Shown: positions 31,622 to 41,744, counted from the first letter of the stretch. The stretch is 64,000 nucleotides of DNA from Bacteroidota bacterium (GCA_028288625.1 JAQBNI010000150.1:1-64000), one strand, 5' to 3'. A program made the numbers and translations. The notes: a model not told the origin generated them from the sequence alone.

Positions 31622-33835
31622 TTAATGCTGAATAATAATCTTCTGAATTCCTTCTTTCACACCATCAGAAATTTTCAATAAATATATCCCATTAGAGATA
31701 CTATTTGTATTGAGATCAATCGCTTGCACATTTTCAATTTTTTTATTGACGATTTGTTGACCTAATGAATTGAATAATTGCAGTTGAATATTTTTCGAGT
31801 TTTCATTTAAGTTAATTTGGAGATGATGGTCTGCCGGATTCGGATAAATTGTAAAGTTTAATTTTTCCGTGATACTGTTTTTAATTGCAGTCGGGCGGAA
31901 CGGAGGAGGATCCTGGCTGAAAATAATTAATCCGCCGTCTATATTTCCTGTAAGCAATTCCAGTTTTCCATCATTAGTTATATCATCTATAACTGCTGTA
32001 GTTCTTGTGCCGAGATCCTCAGATACTGCAGGAGATGTTAATGAAAAAGAATCGTTCAAATGAGATTCAATATTATTATAAAATTGCAAGCCCTCAAAAT
32101 TTGTTCCCAGGATGAGATCATATTTTCCATCGTTATTTACATCTGCAATACAAGGTTGAGTAAATCCAAAATTACTGTTGACACTTTTTATCCTGACTTT
32201 TCCCAGCGAATCCGTAACGAAAGAAAATTTTGCGCTATCCGCGGAAGTTCCGCGGTAATAGTCTAGGTTTCCGTTCCGTTCACCGGTCACGAGATCAGTT
32301 TTTCCATCGCGGTTAAGGTCAATTAAATAAGGCGTTGCATTAGCCCCGATAGAAATTTCATTGCCTGCTGAGTCTTTTAAAATACCCCGATAGAATAGCA
32401 ACGGAGGATTTCCCTGCGACGCAATATTCTCCCACCATAACATTCTTCCATCCGATAAACCAACAACGAGATCACTGTCATGATCATTATCTATATCTCC
32501 TGCAGCAGGAAAAATATCTCTGACATTCAGATTGCTGATATTGAGAAAGTCATCATCCTGCAAATTGAATTCAGGATAATCTGATGTACCGGTATTTTTA
32601 TAATAACGCAATTTAAAAATATCCGAATTCATAAAATCTTTATATCCACCGCTGCCCAGTAAAATATCTTTTAATCCATCACCATCGACATCAAAAAAAC
32701 ATGGATTTGAATTTTCACCCGCATCTATCATATTATCCAGCAGGAAATTTTTTTTCTGCAAACGAAGATCAATAGAATCGCTTCTTTGATTTTTATAATA
32801 CCAGATATTATTGATATTTGCTGCATTCGCATCAAAAGTAGAGACAAGCAAATCCGTTTTTCCATCATTGTCAACATCAGTAAAATAAGGCGCTGCGAAT
32901 GAACTTGTATTGTAAGGTACATCGTATGACGGGTAATTAACATCCTGTTTCAATACACTTGCATAAGAGGGAACTCCCTTGTTATACAACATGGTTATCG
33001 AATTTAATGAAACACTTCCTACCAGTACATCTATTGCTCCATTGTTGTCTACATCAATGCCTTCAATAGTGGATCCTGTATGCAGAACGTTATTATTATT
33101 TGCAGGACGGTTAAATTTAAAACTGCAGGTATCTCTCAAAGCATACATGGCAGAAAATGTGTCGCGTACATTTCCCCAGCAGTTATCGCTTTTCGCAAAG
33201 AATAAACTATCACATGCCAGTCCCAATTCCACTCGCTGGTTTTCATAATAAATGATCCGGTTTCCGGAAACATTAAATGAAATGATATCCGGGTCTCCAT
33301 CATTATTTACATCGACGATAGCAGGTTTTATTACATCTGAGCAGTATACATTAATAAAGATCCCGGAGCCGTGGTAAAAAAAACCATCCTGCTGCAGCGT
33401 GTAATTTAAAGTATCATGATCATAATATCCCGTATATACTTTTAAATTCCCGACACCATTGTAAGTGAAAATATCTTCAATTCCATCACAATTGTAATCC
33501 TTCATGATCATCCATCCGCTTATCGGCGGGAAATGAGTTGCATACGCAGATTCAAATTTGAAAACGGTAGAATTTGTTGCAAGACTTAGAAAAACGCAGA
33601 ATTTATTGTTTGACTTATCATATGCTACAAGATCTTTTTTACCGTCGTGGTTCACATCCGCTTTTCCAAACTGTACGCTGTTCAATCCACCTGTCCATGG
33701 ATATTGTAAAACGCTGTTGTTGTCTGTTACTTTTAAATAATCAAATCTTGTGAAAGATTGCGCATACATGGTGAGCGACAGCATACACTGCACGATGAAC
33801 AAAAAGAATTTTATTTTTTTTATTGCGGAATTCAT
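31622..33835 (-). CDS. FG-GAP repeat protein with T9SS type A sorting domain
   Basis: A 737-aa secreted protein. After the signal peptide (ending LTMYAQ) it has at least nine FG-GAP/VCBS repeats with calcium-binding loops of the form DVNHDGKKDL, DVDNNGAIDV, DVDGDGLKDI and DINRDGKTDL, predicting a beta-propeller. The last 75 residues are a type A T9SS signal: FTIYPNPADHHLQI, LFNSLGQQIVNK, ISNGIYLLKI. It would be exported by T9SS and attached to the cell surface or released. Ligand unknown. Confidence 0.92.
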   Translation of the reverse strand: MNSAIKKIKFFLFIVQCMLSLTMYAQSFTRFDYLKVTDNNSVLQYPWTGGLNSVQFGKADVNHDGKKDLVAYDKSNNKFCVFLSLATNSTVFKFESAYATHFPPISGWMIMKDYNCDGIEDIFTYNGVGNLKVYTGYYDHDTLNYTLQQDGFFYHGSGIFINVYCSDVIKPAIVDVNNDGDPDIISFNVSGNRIIYYENQRVELGLACDSLFFAKSDNCWGNVRDTFSAMYALRDTCSFKFNRPANNNNVLHTGSTIEGIDVDNNGAIDVLVGSVSLNSITMLYNKGVPSYASVLKQDVNYPSYDVPYNTSSFAAPYFTDVDNDGKTDLLVSTFDANAANINNIWYYKNQRSDSIDLRLQKKNFLLDNMIDAGENSNPCFFDVDGDGLKDILLGSGGYKDFMNSDIFKLRYYKNTGTSDYPEFNLQDDDFLNISNLNVRDIFPAAGDIDNDHDSDLVVGLSDGRMLWWENIASQGNPPLLFYRGILKDSAGNEISIGANATPYLIDLNRDGKTDLVTGERNGNLDYYRGTSADSAKFSFVTDSLGKVRIKSVNSNFGFTQPCIADVNNDGKYDLILGTNFEGLQFYNNIESHLNDSFSLTSPAVSEDLGTRTTAVIDDITNDGKLELLTGNIDGGLIIFSQDPPPFRPTAIKNSITEKLNFTIYPNPADHHLQINLNENSKNIQLQLFNSLGQQIVNKKIENVQAIDLNTNSISNGIYLLKISDGVKEGIQKIIIQH

Positions 33836-33891
33836 TTAATATAAGATCGACAAAGTTATGGAATGGTTGATGCGCAAATAAAAAAAAGTTT

Positions 33892-36405
33892 TTAAAAAGG
33901 ATAACCAATGGCAAAATTCAACCCCACAAAATCTTTAAAGCTGAATTTATAAAATCCAAGCGATTCCTTTCTCGGTTGCTTGTATAACTTGTAGTTATCA
34001 TTGTTGATCTTATTAAAGGTCCACCTGTCACCTGCAGGAAAAGCCGGATCATACAGCGCGTAACCAACATCAAAGCGTACAACGAAAAAGTTGAGATCCA
34101 TGCGTAAGCCGATTCCCATATCCCATGCGAGTTCTTTGGCAAAACGCTTGGCATCAAAATTCGCAAGCGGTTTCGTCGGATCCTCCTTGATCAGCCATAT
34201 ATTTCCAAGATCAGAAAATATCACACCCTTAAAAGATTTATAAATACTAAAACGGTATTCTACATTAAATTCAAATTTAATATCACCTGTCTGGTCGAGA
34301 TTATTTCTATTCAGCAAATACGTATTATATCCACCGGGTCCCAATCTGCGGAAACCCCAGCCCCGCAAGGAGTTTGGACCGCCTGCAAAGAATTGTTTGA
34401 TGTAGGGCATCACGGCAGTATCGCGGTAAGTAGAATTTCCATATGGAATGCCGATGCCGCCAAACACCCGTAATGCCAGCGCTTGCCCGCGCTTGAAATT
34501 AAAGAAATACCGTGGCTCAACTTCGAACCGTGTGAACTGCGCAAAGTTGACGCCGCCTAATTTATATGGTCGTTCTTGTCCCTTATGTGTGATAGAAGAA
34601 AAGGCGAACAGAATATTTCCTGCGAGAAAAACATTTCCCCTGAAATAAAAATAATTCTTATATCTCCCCACATTTAAATTTTGATTCGTATATGAGAAAG
34701 TATATTCCTGTCCCATGATAAACTGCTGACTGAAACTTTGCTTGAAGCGCGGGTTACTGTCGAGTTCCTGTTGGAAAAGTGTACTTATCCTGCTTGGGAA
34801 AACATAAGTAAAACTCAGCGGTGTAAAAATATGCCTGTATTTTTCATTGTACCATTCGTAGCCATAGCTTGCCCCGATCGTTTGTATATTATATAAGCCG
34901 ATCCTCTTTTGAAAATTGTAATTCAAGCTTACAAAAGTTTTCGGTCGATATTTTTGATTCGTAACACATTTATTCTTTTTAAATGAAGGGAAGAGACGGG
35001 CTAAATTAATCTTTAATTCAACGTTCAGGTTTACTGCATTAACTGCGTTATTATCTACACGCTTTTCCTTGATCAGCTGAAATTCAACACCGCTGCTCAC
35101 GTTGATCTGCAGTTTTGCAGCAGTTCTGAATAAATTATTATTGCGGTACGAGCCTACGAGGTTGAATCCAAGCGTACTTTGTGCATTTGTATTCAACTCC
35201 ACATCTGTGCTGAATGCGTGGCGTTTCGCAGGAGCACATTTTATTGTCGTATACAAACCGCTTTCATCGGGAGAAATAGAGATCGGCACATGCTCAACAT
35301 TCACAAACCTGAATACGCCTAAGCCGTTGATTGCATTACGAGTTTTCAGCAGCTGATCTTTATTGAAATAATCCCCGGGCTTAATGTAAACTGCCTTCGT
35401 TAGAGCGCGCGGTAAAACGGATTTTTTTAAAACACGGTAATACACGTCGCAAATCGTATCGTAAATAAAATCATTGCGTTTTAATTCAAGGTTCGCTTTT
35501 TTCTTTGAAAAATCCAAGACCTCGAAATTCACTTCCACGTAAGAATATTTTTTGTGGTTGAGCGTATCTTCATCTTTTTTCACGATAAGATTTATATCTA
35601 TTTTGTGATCGCCGACGGTGCTATCAATATTTAAAAATATATACTCGGGACTAAATGTAAAATATCCCTGGTTTTGTATGATGTCTGCAAGACGCTCACG
35701 CTCTTTTTTTACAATATCGATATCAAACGGATCTCCCTTTCTCAACAGCCGGTCTTTTGGATTCTTCATTACAAATTCTAACAACGAACTATCCTCAACA
35801 GATAAAGTGATATTCCTGTAAGTGAATTGCGGGCCTGAAATAATTTTATAGCTCACGGAAGTTTTCTTTCCCTTTGTTTTAAAGGAAGAAGTAACATCGC
35901 TGTAAAAAAAACCATGATAAAATAAATAATTCCTCATCCGCCTGATCGAAGTTTCCATGGTCGTGGAATCAAAGAGGACCGGAGGTTCCCCGCCGGTAGT
36001 TTCATTCAGGAAGTTTTCGAATTTCTTTTTCTTCAATAATTTTACCAGCTCCATCGAATCGCTTTTGGTATAATTGCCGGAATTTATTTTTGCTTCGAGC
36101 TCTTGTTTCTTTACGAGGCGTTTTTGATTTTTCAGCATCGACATGGTGTAAATGCCAAGTTTTAGACGAAACAAACTGAGGAATTTTTTATTGGGCTGTT
36201 GGTTATAAACTACCTGTTTTCCTAATTCGGATTTGAGCGTGGCTTTATCGCTGACAACCTTGCCTGTATATTTTATATTGATCCCATTGCCGACCAACAA
36301 GCTTTCATTATCCTTGATCAGGTGTTTGGTAGCACTACAGGAATAGATCAGCAACACGCACACTACATATCCTATTTTTTTACATCTTTGAAATGAATAT
36401 GGCAT
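33892..36405 (-). CDS. TamL/BamA-type outer-membrane barrel lipoprotein
   Basis: An 837-aa Omp85-family protein. The chosen start (MPYSFQRCKK) gives a lipoprotein signal with lipobox LIYSC; a lipid-anchored TamA homologue is the TamL type known in Bacteroidota. POTRA-like domains occupy about 50-400 and a C-terminal surface-antigen barrel about 410-837, with FFAGGPNSLRGWGFRRLGPGG as the conserved barrel motif and a final strand ending in FAIGYPF. It probably takes part in outer-membrane protein insertion or envelope homeostasis together with a TamB, which is not in the window. Its start codon is 3 bp from that of the divergent methyltransferase gene. Confidence 0.88.
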   Translation of the reverse strand: MPYSFQRCKKIGYVVCVLLIYSCSATKHLIKDNESLLVGNGINIKYTGKVVSDKATLKSELGKQVVYNQQPNKKFLSLFRLKLGIYTMSMLKNQKRLVKKQELEAKINSGNYTKSDSMELVKLLKKKKFENFLNETTGGEPPVLFDSTTMETSIRRMRNYLFYHGFFYSDVTSSFKTKGKKTSVSYKIISGPQFTYRNITLSVEDSSLLEFVMKNPKDRLLRKGDPFDIDIVKKERERLADIIQNQGYFTFSPEYIFLNIDSTVGDHKIDINLIVKKDEDTLNHKKYSYVEVNFEVLDFSKKKANLELKRNDFIYDTICDVYYRVLKKSVLPRALTKAVYIKPGDYFNKDQLLKTRNAINGLGVFRFVNVEHVPISISPDESGLYTTIKCAPAKRHAFSTDVELNTNAQSTLGFNLVGSYRNNNLFRTAAKLQINVSSGVEFQLIKEKRVDNNAVNAVNLNVELKINLARLFPSFKKNKCVTNQKYRPKTFVSLNYNFQKRIGLYNIQTIGASYGYEWYNEKYRHIFTPLSFTYVFPSRISTLFQQELDSNPRFKQSFSQQFIMGQEYTFSYTNQNLNVGRYKNYFYFRGNVFLAGNILFAFSSITHKGQERPYKLGGVNFAQFTRFEVEPRYFFNFKRGQALALRVFGGIGIPYGNSTYRDTAVMPYIKQFFAGGPNSLRGWGFRRLGPGGYNTYLLNRNNLDQTGDIKFEFNVEYRFSIYKSFKGVIFSDLGNIWLIKEDPTKPLANFDAKRFAKELAWDMGIGLRMDLNFFVVRFDVGYALYDPAFPAGDRWTFNKINNDNYKLYKQPRKESLGFYKFSFKDFVGLNFAIGYPF

Positions 36406-36408
36406 ATT

Positions 36409-37122
36409 ATGATCAGCAAAATTGAAATTAAACACATTAATGCGCTTAAAGTTAAGAAATACCGTAATAAGTATTCTGAATTTATAGCGGAAGGCGATAA
36501 AATTATAAAAGAATTAATAGAGGAGGGGCTGCAAGTTGTGAACATCTTCACCATAAATGAAAATAGCATTCTTCAGAATAAAAATATTAAAGTTGTTAGT
36601 GATGCCGAACTCTCCATGATATCTGCATTGACGAAGCATCATGGAAGCTTAGCAGTATTCAGGATGCAAAAGAAGGAAATGCAGATCGCTAATGATGAAT
36701 GGATATTGTTGTTGGATGATATCCAGGACCCCGGTAACATGGGAACGATCATCAGGACGTGCGATTGGTTCGGAATTAAAAAGATCATTTGTTCAGATGG
36801 ATGTGTGGATGTATACAATCCTAAAGTGGTGCAGGCAAGTATGGCTTCGATTGGAAGAGTGCAGGTAATGGAAGCTGACCTGAAGGAAATTATACAGGAA
36901 TATAAAATGTCGGTGTACGGTGCGATATTAAACGGCAAAAATTACAACGAGCAATCATTTAAAGAGAAAGGATTTATTTTGATCGGAAATGAAGGACATG
37001 GAATTAACAATGATCTTGAAACATTGATTACTTATCGAATTACAATCCCGAAAAAAGGTAGAGCTGAGTCGTTGAATGCCGCAATTGCTACAGCTTTGAT
37101 ATTAGATAAGCTTTCTATTTAA
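36409..37122 (+). CDS. TrmH family RNA 2'-O-methyltransferase
   Basis: A 237-aa SpoU/TrmH-family enzyme methylating the 2'-OH of a tRNA or rRNA ribose with S-adenosylmethionine. Residues 1-95 form the substrate-binding domain (KVKKYRNKYSEFIAEGDKI). The knotted SPOUT domain has motif 1 DDIQDPGNMGTIIRTCDWFG, motif 2 LIGNEGHGI and motif 3 IPKKGRAESLNAAIATALIL. The target cannot be told from the sequence. It ends in a 4-bp convergent overlap with the DUF2461 gene. Confidence 0.92.
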   Translation: MISKIEIKHINALKVKKYRNKYSEFIAEGDKIIKELIEEGLQVVNIFTINENSILQNKNIKVVSDAELSMISALTKHHGSLAVFRMQKKEMQIANDEWILLLDDIQDPGNMGTIIRTCDWFGIKKIICSDGCVDVYNPKVVQASMASIGRVQVMEADLKEIIQEYKMSVYGAILNGKNYNEQSFKEKGFILIGNEGHGINNDLETLITYRITIPKKGRAESLNAAIATALILDKLSI

Positions 37123-37808
37123 ATAATTAATTCGCCGTTGGCATTTGTAGTTAATACTTCGCTCATGTAATCAAAATAAATTTTCACGGCTTTAAAAATT
37201 CCATTTACTTGTTTCAGGAAGTTTTCAGAAACAACTTCACTATCCTTAAAATCATGTCGTAAAATAAATTGTTTATGTCGAAGTAATTCGATAGCAGGGT
37301 CGTCTTTTTGAAAACCTCTTGGAGCAGATGCAAGTGTTTCTCCCTGCAAACCTCCGAAATTATTTTTAATGACTTTTGAGTTTAGTATCTTTTTCCAGGT
37401 ATCATAATTATAAGAAATATCTTCCCGGATTCTTTTTAGATCTTCAGGATTGGGTGAAAAAAATCCGCACGCAAGATAGGAGTTGCCGGGTTTGATACTC
37501 ATATAATATCCACCTCTTCGGTGTCTTGTGGCTCTTCGCAAACTGAATGCAAATCTTGGATTATACGGAGATTTATCCTTGCTGAACCTGACATCATTAT
37601 AAATGCGATATAAACTTTGCTTGCCCGATGCATTTTCAATTTGATCATGTTTGTTCATTTCAATAATAAGTCCATCCACAAACATGCTCATATTTTGTAA
37701 AGCATCCTGGTAAGTCGTTTTATGAGTATTAAACCAATCCCTGTTATTGCTTGCTGAAAGTTCTTTCAGAAATTTTAATGTTGATTTATCTATCACCTGA
37801 TTTTTCAT
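37119..37808 (-). CDS. DUF2461 domain protein
   Basis: A 229-aa member of the DUF2461 family, of unknown function and common in Bacteroidota. The marks are LKELSASNNRDWFNTHKTTY near the start, YRIYNDVRFSKDKSPYNPRF and GGYYMSIKPGNSYLACGFF. Its start overlaps the stop of the upstream gene by 4 bp (ATGA), so the two are translationally coupled. Confidence 0.88.
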   Translation of the reverse strand: MKNQVIDKSTLKFLKELSASNNRDWFNTHKTTYQDALQNMSMFVDGLIIEMNKHDQIENASGKQSLYRIYNDVRFSKDKSPYNPRFAFSLRRATRHRRGGYYMSIKPGNSYLACGFFSPNPEDLKRIREDISYNYDTWKKILNSKVIKNNFGGLQGETLASAPRGFQKDDPAIELLRHKQFILRHDFKDSEVVSENFLKQVNGIFKAVKIYFDYMSEVLTTNANGELII

Positions 37809-38761
37809 TTCTTTGGAGTTGTTGTTTTAGGTTTATATAACTCCAGGGATTTTTTCTTTTCTACATTAGGCACATCGCCTTCCTTGCGTTTCTGATAAGC
37901 AATTTCATCCACATGTCGCCACTTTCCTTTCTTCCATTCAAACCCTTCATAAGTTCCATCGGGAATATAGTTTGCATAAAAACCCTCCAGTGAATTTCCA
38001 TTAGGCGCCACATGATCATACACAATTTTTTTATCCGCTTCACTGTAATTCATGGTCGCCACTGCATCATCGGAAAATTCAAGTATAAAGCGCTTTACAG
38101 TTTTTCCTTTTTCCGGCTGAATGATCGGTGCGCCAAACCGCGGCTTATCATTTTTGAAAAAAAGTATATCCATTATTTTTTTGTTGCTTGTCATATTATT
38201 TCCATCCCACCCCAATAATGTGTAATAGATATTTTTCCCTGCTTTCACCGTTTTAATTCCATAGTATAAACTTCCGTACCAATTGTTGTTATCAATCGTC
38301 ACCTGTTCAGGATCGGCAGTAAAATCAGAGTAATCAATCAACGGAAACATCTTCAGCGTATCAGACCTCATTTGTATGGTGCCAAAATATTTATACGCCT
38401 CAATATCACTGCGCACATACCATGTAAAGATCCTGAATGAACCATCTTCCGGTGTGATGATCTTCCAGGGCAGGAGAGAGTCCCAGGTGTAATAAAAAGA
38501 GTTAGGTATTTTTAATGCTCTTGTCAAAGCTCTGATAATACGGAAACTTGCAATTGACCTATTCTCCTGCATCTGGCTATTGATCAAAGTATCTCCGTAC
38601 ATACGGATCGTATCTTCAAATTTTTTTATTTTTTGCAGATCCTGCACAGAAACTTGCGGAATCGTCTGGGCATTTGAATAAATTGTAACAGCAATAAAAA
38701 TTATAGTGAAATTAATTTTCAGAAAATTCCTTTTCAAAAATAACGAAGCAAAAATATTCAT
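37805..38761 (-). CDS. Secreted protein of unknown function
   Basis: A 318-aa protein with a signal peptide (hydrophobic 15-28, cleavage after YSNAQ) and a mixed beta-rich body, for example FYYTWDSLLPWKIITPEDG, YYTLLGWDGNN and GFEWKKGKWRHV. The C-terminus is Lys-rich and low-complexity (YKPKTTTPKK). It resembles conserved Bacteroidota proteins without a named function. It forms an operon with the DUF2461 gene. Confidence 0.7.
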   Translation of the reverse strand: MNIFASLFLKRNFLKINFTIIFIAVTIYSNAQTIPQVSVQDLQKIKKFEDTIRMYGDTLINSQMQENRSIASFRIIRALTRALKIPNSFYYTWDSLLPWKIITPEDGSFRIFTWYVRSDIEAYKYFGTIQMRSDTLKMFPLIDYSDFTADPEQVTIDNNNWYGSLYYGIKTVKAGKNIYYTLLGWDGNNMTSNKKIMDILFFKNDKPRFGAPIIQPEKGKTVKRFILEFSDDAVATMNYSEADKKIVYDHVAPNGNSLEGFYANYIPDGTYEGFEWKKGKWRHVDEIAYQKRKEGDVPNVEKKKSLELYKPKTTTPKK

Positions 38762-38936
38762 ATGCGAATCAATTTTTTAATAAGCGGAATGGCTATTATC
38801 TACACTCAAAATCAATACCAAAAATAACGTTATTATAGTAATTAAAGTATTTATAAGAAGACAGGAGATATAAATCTTGTTAATTCCATGCTTTTACATA
38901 AGTGCAGACATAAAAACAAAATAATATCTTTGCCGT

Positions 38937-39896
38937 ATGCCCCTGGGTTCCTATGAAAATATATTCCTGCAATTTCCGCCATCTTCTCCCGAAGAATGGA
39001 AGCATAAAATCATGAGCGATCTTAAAGGAGAGCCAATTGATAAGATATCCATCCATACCAGGGAAGGAATAGATATTTTGCCTTTTTACACGCGCGAAGA
39101 CAATAAGAAATATCAGCTCGATATCCCGCAAAAGACCAATAACAGCTGGTTGATCACAGAACGAATAACGGTTAATGATATTTCTTCTGCTAACCTGAAT
39201 GCATTGCAGGCATTGAAAATGGGATCGAATGCTATCATTTTTGATCTGCAAAATAGATCCTTAAAGACAAACGAAATTAAAGATCTGCTCAAAGATATTT
39301 TGTTGGATATCGCTGTTGTTTATTTTGAAAATTATATTGCCGGGAATAAAGATGAATTGGAAAGTGTTGTAAAAGAGAGTTGCACAAAGAAAATAATAAT
39401 TCCAAAACAGGAAACCATCACGGAAGAATTAGTTTTTGCCTTGCAGCATGCAACGGACAATAATTTGAATGTTACCCATTTTCATTTCTTTACATGCACT
39501 GATTATTTTTTTGAGATCGCGAAGCTGAGAGCCTTTCGCTGGTTGTGGAAACAGTTGTGCGAACTCAACAGTATTCCCTATAATATCTTTATCATTTCTG
39601 AAACAGTAGTACTTCACGATAAAGAAAAAGAAGAATACAATAATATCCTTAGAAATACTACCGAAGCCATGAGTGCAATCCTGGGTGGCTGCGATGCGCT
39701 GATCGTAAACAGTCACGATAAAAATGAAACAGGATTCAGTCGCAGACTAGCCCGCAACATTCACCATATTCTACTGCATGAAAGTTACTTCGATGAAATA
39801 AATGATGCCGCCAAAGGAAGTTACTATATTGAATACCTCACTTATCAATTCGCACAGAAAGCATGGGAATTAGTCTCGTTAAAAAAAACAAGGTGA
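38937..39896 (+). CDS. Methylmalonyl-CoA mutase small-subunit homologue, short
   Basis: A 319-aa protein like the small (MutA, non-catalytic) subunit of methylmalonyl-CoA mutase. It starts with FPPSSPEEWKHKIMSDLKG and ends with the family's LRAFRWLWKQL, NILRNTTEAMSAILGGCDAL and RNIHHILLHESYFDEINDAA. Usual small subunits exceed 450 aa and many retain a cobalamin-like domain; here that domain is absent and the barrel middle is short. No mutB gene follows, as would be normal. TATCTTTG ends 4 bp before the ATG, so the mRNA is probably leaderless. It could be a genuine short subunit working with a distant mutB. Confidence 0.8.
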   Translation: MPLGSYENIFLQFPPSSPEEWKHKIMSDLKGEPIDKISIHTREGIDILPFYTREDNKKYQLDIPQKTNNSWLITERITVNDISSANLNALQALKMGSNAIIFDLQNRSLKTNEIKDLLKDILLDIAVVYFENYIAGNKDELESVVKESCTKKIIIPKQETITEELVFALQHATDNNLNVTHFHFFTCTDYFFEIAKLRAFRWLWKQLCELNSIPYNIFIISETVVLHDKEKEEYNNILRNTTEAMSAILGGCDALIVNSHDKNETGFSRRLARNIHHILLHESYFDEINDAAKGSYYIEYLTYQFAQKAWELVSLKKTR

Positions 39897-39909
39897 ACCA
39901 AAATGAGCG

Positions 39910-40029
39910 CCGTCATCTCGAATGAAATGAGAGATCCCGAACAGTTATGCACTTGCGGAAGAAGGTAAATTAAATCGGATTGCCACATCGCTGCTGCCTG
40001 CGGCAGCGAAACGCGATTCGCAATGACGG
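39910..40029. repeat. Intergenic element with CCGTCAT/ATGACGG ends (family A)
   Basis: 120 bp bounded by CCGTCAT (39910-39916) and ATGACGG (40023-40029), with internal ATCCCGAACAGTT, GATTGCCACATCGCT and GATTCGCAATGACGG. It is homologous to the element at 55440-55584. No ORF inside. Confidence 0.7.
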
Positions 40030-40115
40030 ACTACATTTTAGAAAGCAATCATTTAATAAATTCATTTCTAATTCGTAAATTGTAAATCGTAATTCGTAAA
40101 TAATAATTCATCCTT

Positions 40116-41744
40116 ATGGCATCAAATTCTTTCGACTACGACTATGTAATTATCGGCAGCGGTTTCGGCGGCTCCGTTTCAGCTTTGCGCTTATCGGAAA
40201 AAGGATACAAAGTGCTCGTCATCGAAAAAGGCAAGTGGTTTAAACCGGAGGATTTCCCGAAAACAAACTGGGATCTGCGCAGATGGATGTGGATGCCTTC
40301 ACTCGGAATGCAAGGCTTGTTCAAGCTCACGTTTTACAGGCATGTAGCCATTGTAAGCGGCGTGGGTGTTGGCGGCGGCTCGCTGGTATATGCAAACACA
40401 TTACCAGTACCTAAATCGGAATTTTATAACACCGGTCACTGGAAAGGATTGGATAACTGGCAGGAAGAATTAAAACCATTTTATAGTACTGCGTTAAAAA
40501 TGCTCGGCGCGGAAAAACATCCTTATATGAGTCGCAGTGATAAGGCGATGCAACAACTTGCCACCAACTGGGGCAGACCGGAAGCCTTTGAAAAAACAGA
40601 CGTTGCCGTTTATTTTGGAAAACCCGGTGTAACTGTTTCGGATCCGTATTTTGAAGGTAAAGGACCGGAAAGAACCGGCTGCATTCTTTGCGGAGGCTGT
40701 ATGCTTGGATGCAGGTATGATTCTAAAAATACGCTCGATAAAAATTATTTATATCTCGCCCAGCAATTGGGCTGTGAAATTCTTGCGGAAAAAGAAGTAT
40801 ACGATGTTGTGCCGTTAACGGAGGATGGGAGCGGAGGTTATGAAATAAAATATAAGGACTCATTAAGTTATTTTCCGAAGAAAGGTTCATTGAAAACACG
40901 CGGCGTAATTTTTTCCGGCGGTGTGCTCGGCTCAATAAATTTATTATTGAAGATGAAAGAAGCTTCATTGCCAAATTTATCAGATACGATAGGAACAGGT
41001 ATTCGTACAAATTCGGAAAGTTTGATAGGGGTAACTACTTATGACAAGGATGTTTCTTTTTCTGAAGGTATCGCGATCGGATCTATTGTAAATATTGATG
41101 ATAGCCGCCATCTTGAACCTGTAAAATATTCTGAAGGTGCAGGTTTCTGGCGCATCTTCATGGCGCCGATGGTGCAGGGGAAAAATTTCTTTATCCGTTT
41201 TTTCAGGATGATCAAAGATTTTATTTTGCACCCTGTCAATAATTTTAAAGTATTTTTTGTTGATGACTGGAGCAAGCGCACACAAATTTTATTGTACATG
41301 GAGAGTATAGATTCCACTTTGAGTTTTAAAAGAAATATGCTGGGTGGAATGAAAACAAATTTAGATACAGGTCCTGCACCGACTGCATTCAATCCCAAGG
41401 CTCAGGATATTGCGCATGAAATGGAAAAGATCGTCAATGGAAAAGCAATGGTGATGAGTACGGAAACTTTATTCGGCATTCCTACAACCGCACATATTCT
41501 CGGCGGTGCATGCATGGGAAAGGATGTAGATAGCGGTGTGATCGATAAAAACAATTACGTCTTCAATTATAAAAATATGATGGTTTGCGACGGTAGCATG
41601 ATCTCTGCAAATCCGGGTGTGAATCCAAGCTTAAGTATTACTGCAATAACAGAGCGTGCGATGAGCAAGATCCCGATGAAAAGAGATAATCCTGAATTTA
41701 ATCCTGTTGATATGCGACATGCAGAGATTATTCCTGTTTTATAG
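40116..41744 (+). CDS. GMC family oxidoreductase (cholesterol oxidase-like)
   Basis: A 542-aa flavoprotein of the glucose-methanol-choline/cholesterol-oxidase type. The FAD Rossmann motif is VIIGSGFGGSVSALRLSE (about 11-28), the flavin-contact loop is GVGVGGGSLVYANT, and the C-terminal active-site part contains HILGGACMG and GSMISANPGVNPSLSITAI. A four-cysteine stretch (CILCGGCMLGC, about 190-200) is typical of this subgroup. Oxidation of an alcohol, possibly a sterol or hopanoid, is inferred. No signal peptide. Confidence 0.88.
   Translation: MASNSFDYDYVIIGSGFGGSVSALRLSEKGYKVLVIEKGKWFKPEDFPKTNWDLRRWMWMPSLGMQGLFKLTFYRHVAIVSGVGVGGGSLVYANTLPVPKSEFYNTGHWKGLDNWQEELKPFYSTALKMLGAEKHPYMSRSDKAMQQLATNWGRPEAFEKTDVAVYFGKPGVTVSDPYFEGKGPERTGCILCGGCMLGCRYDSKNTLDKNYLYLAQQLGCEILAEKEVYDVVPLTEDGSGGYEIKYKDSLSYFPKKGSLKTRGVIFSGGVLGSINLLLKMKEASLPNLSDTIGTGIRTNSESLIGVTTYDKDVSFSEGIAIGSIVNIDDSRHLEPVKYSEGAGFWRIFMAPMVQGKNFFIRFFRMIKDFILHPVNNFKVFFVDDWSKRTQILLYMESIDSTLSFKRNMLGGMKTNLDTGPAPTAFNPKAQDIAHEMEKIVNGKAMVMSTETLFGIPTTAHILGGACMGKDVDSGVIDKNNYVFNYKNMMVCDGSMISANPGVNPSLSITAITERAMSKIPMKRDNPEFNPVDMRHAEIIPVL

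Noticed and set aside
39910-40029. Remnant of mutB after the short mutase small subunit
   Set aside because: The sequence belongs to the inverted-repeat family seen also at 55440 and has no reading frame resembling mutB.
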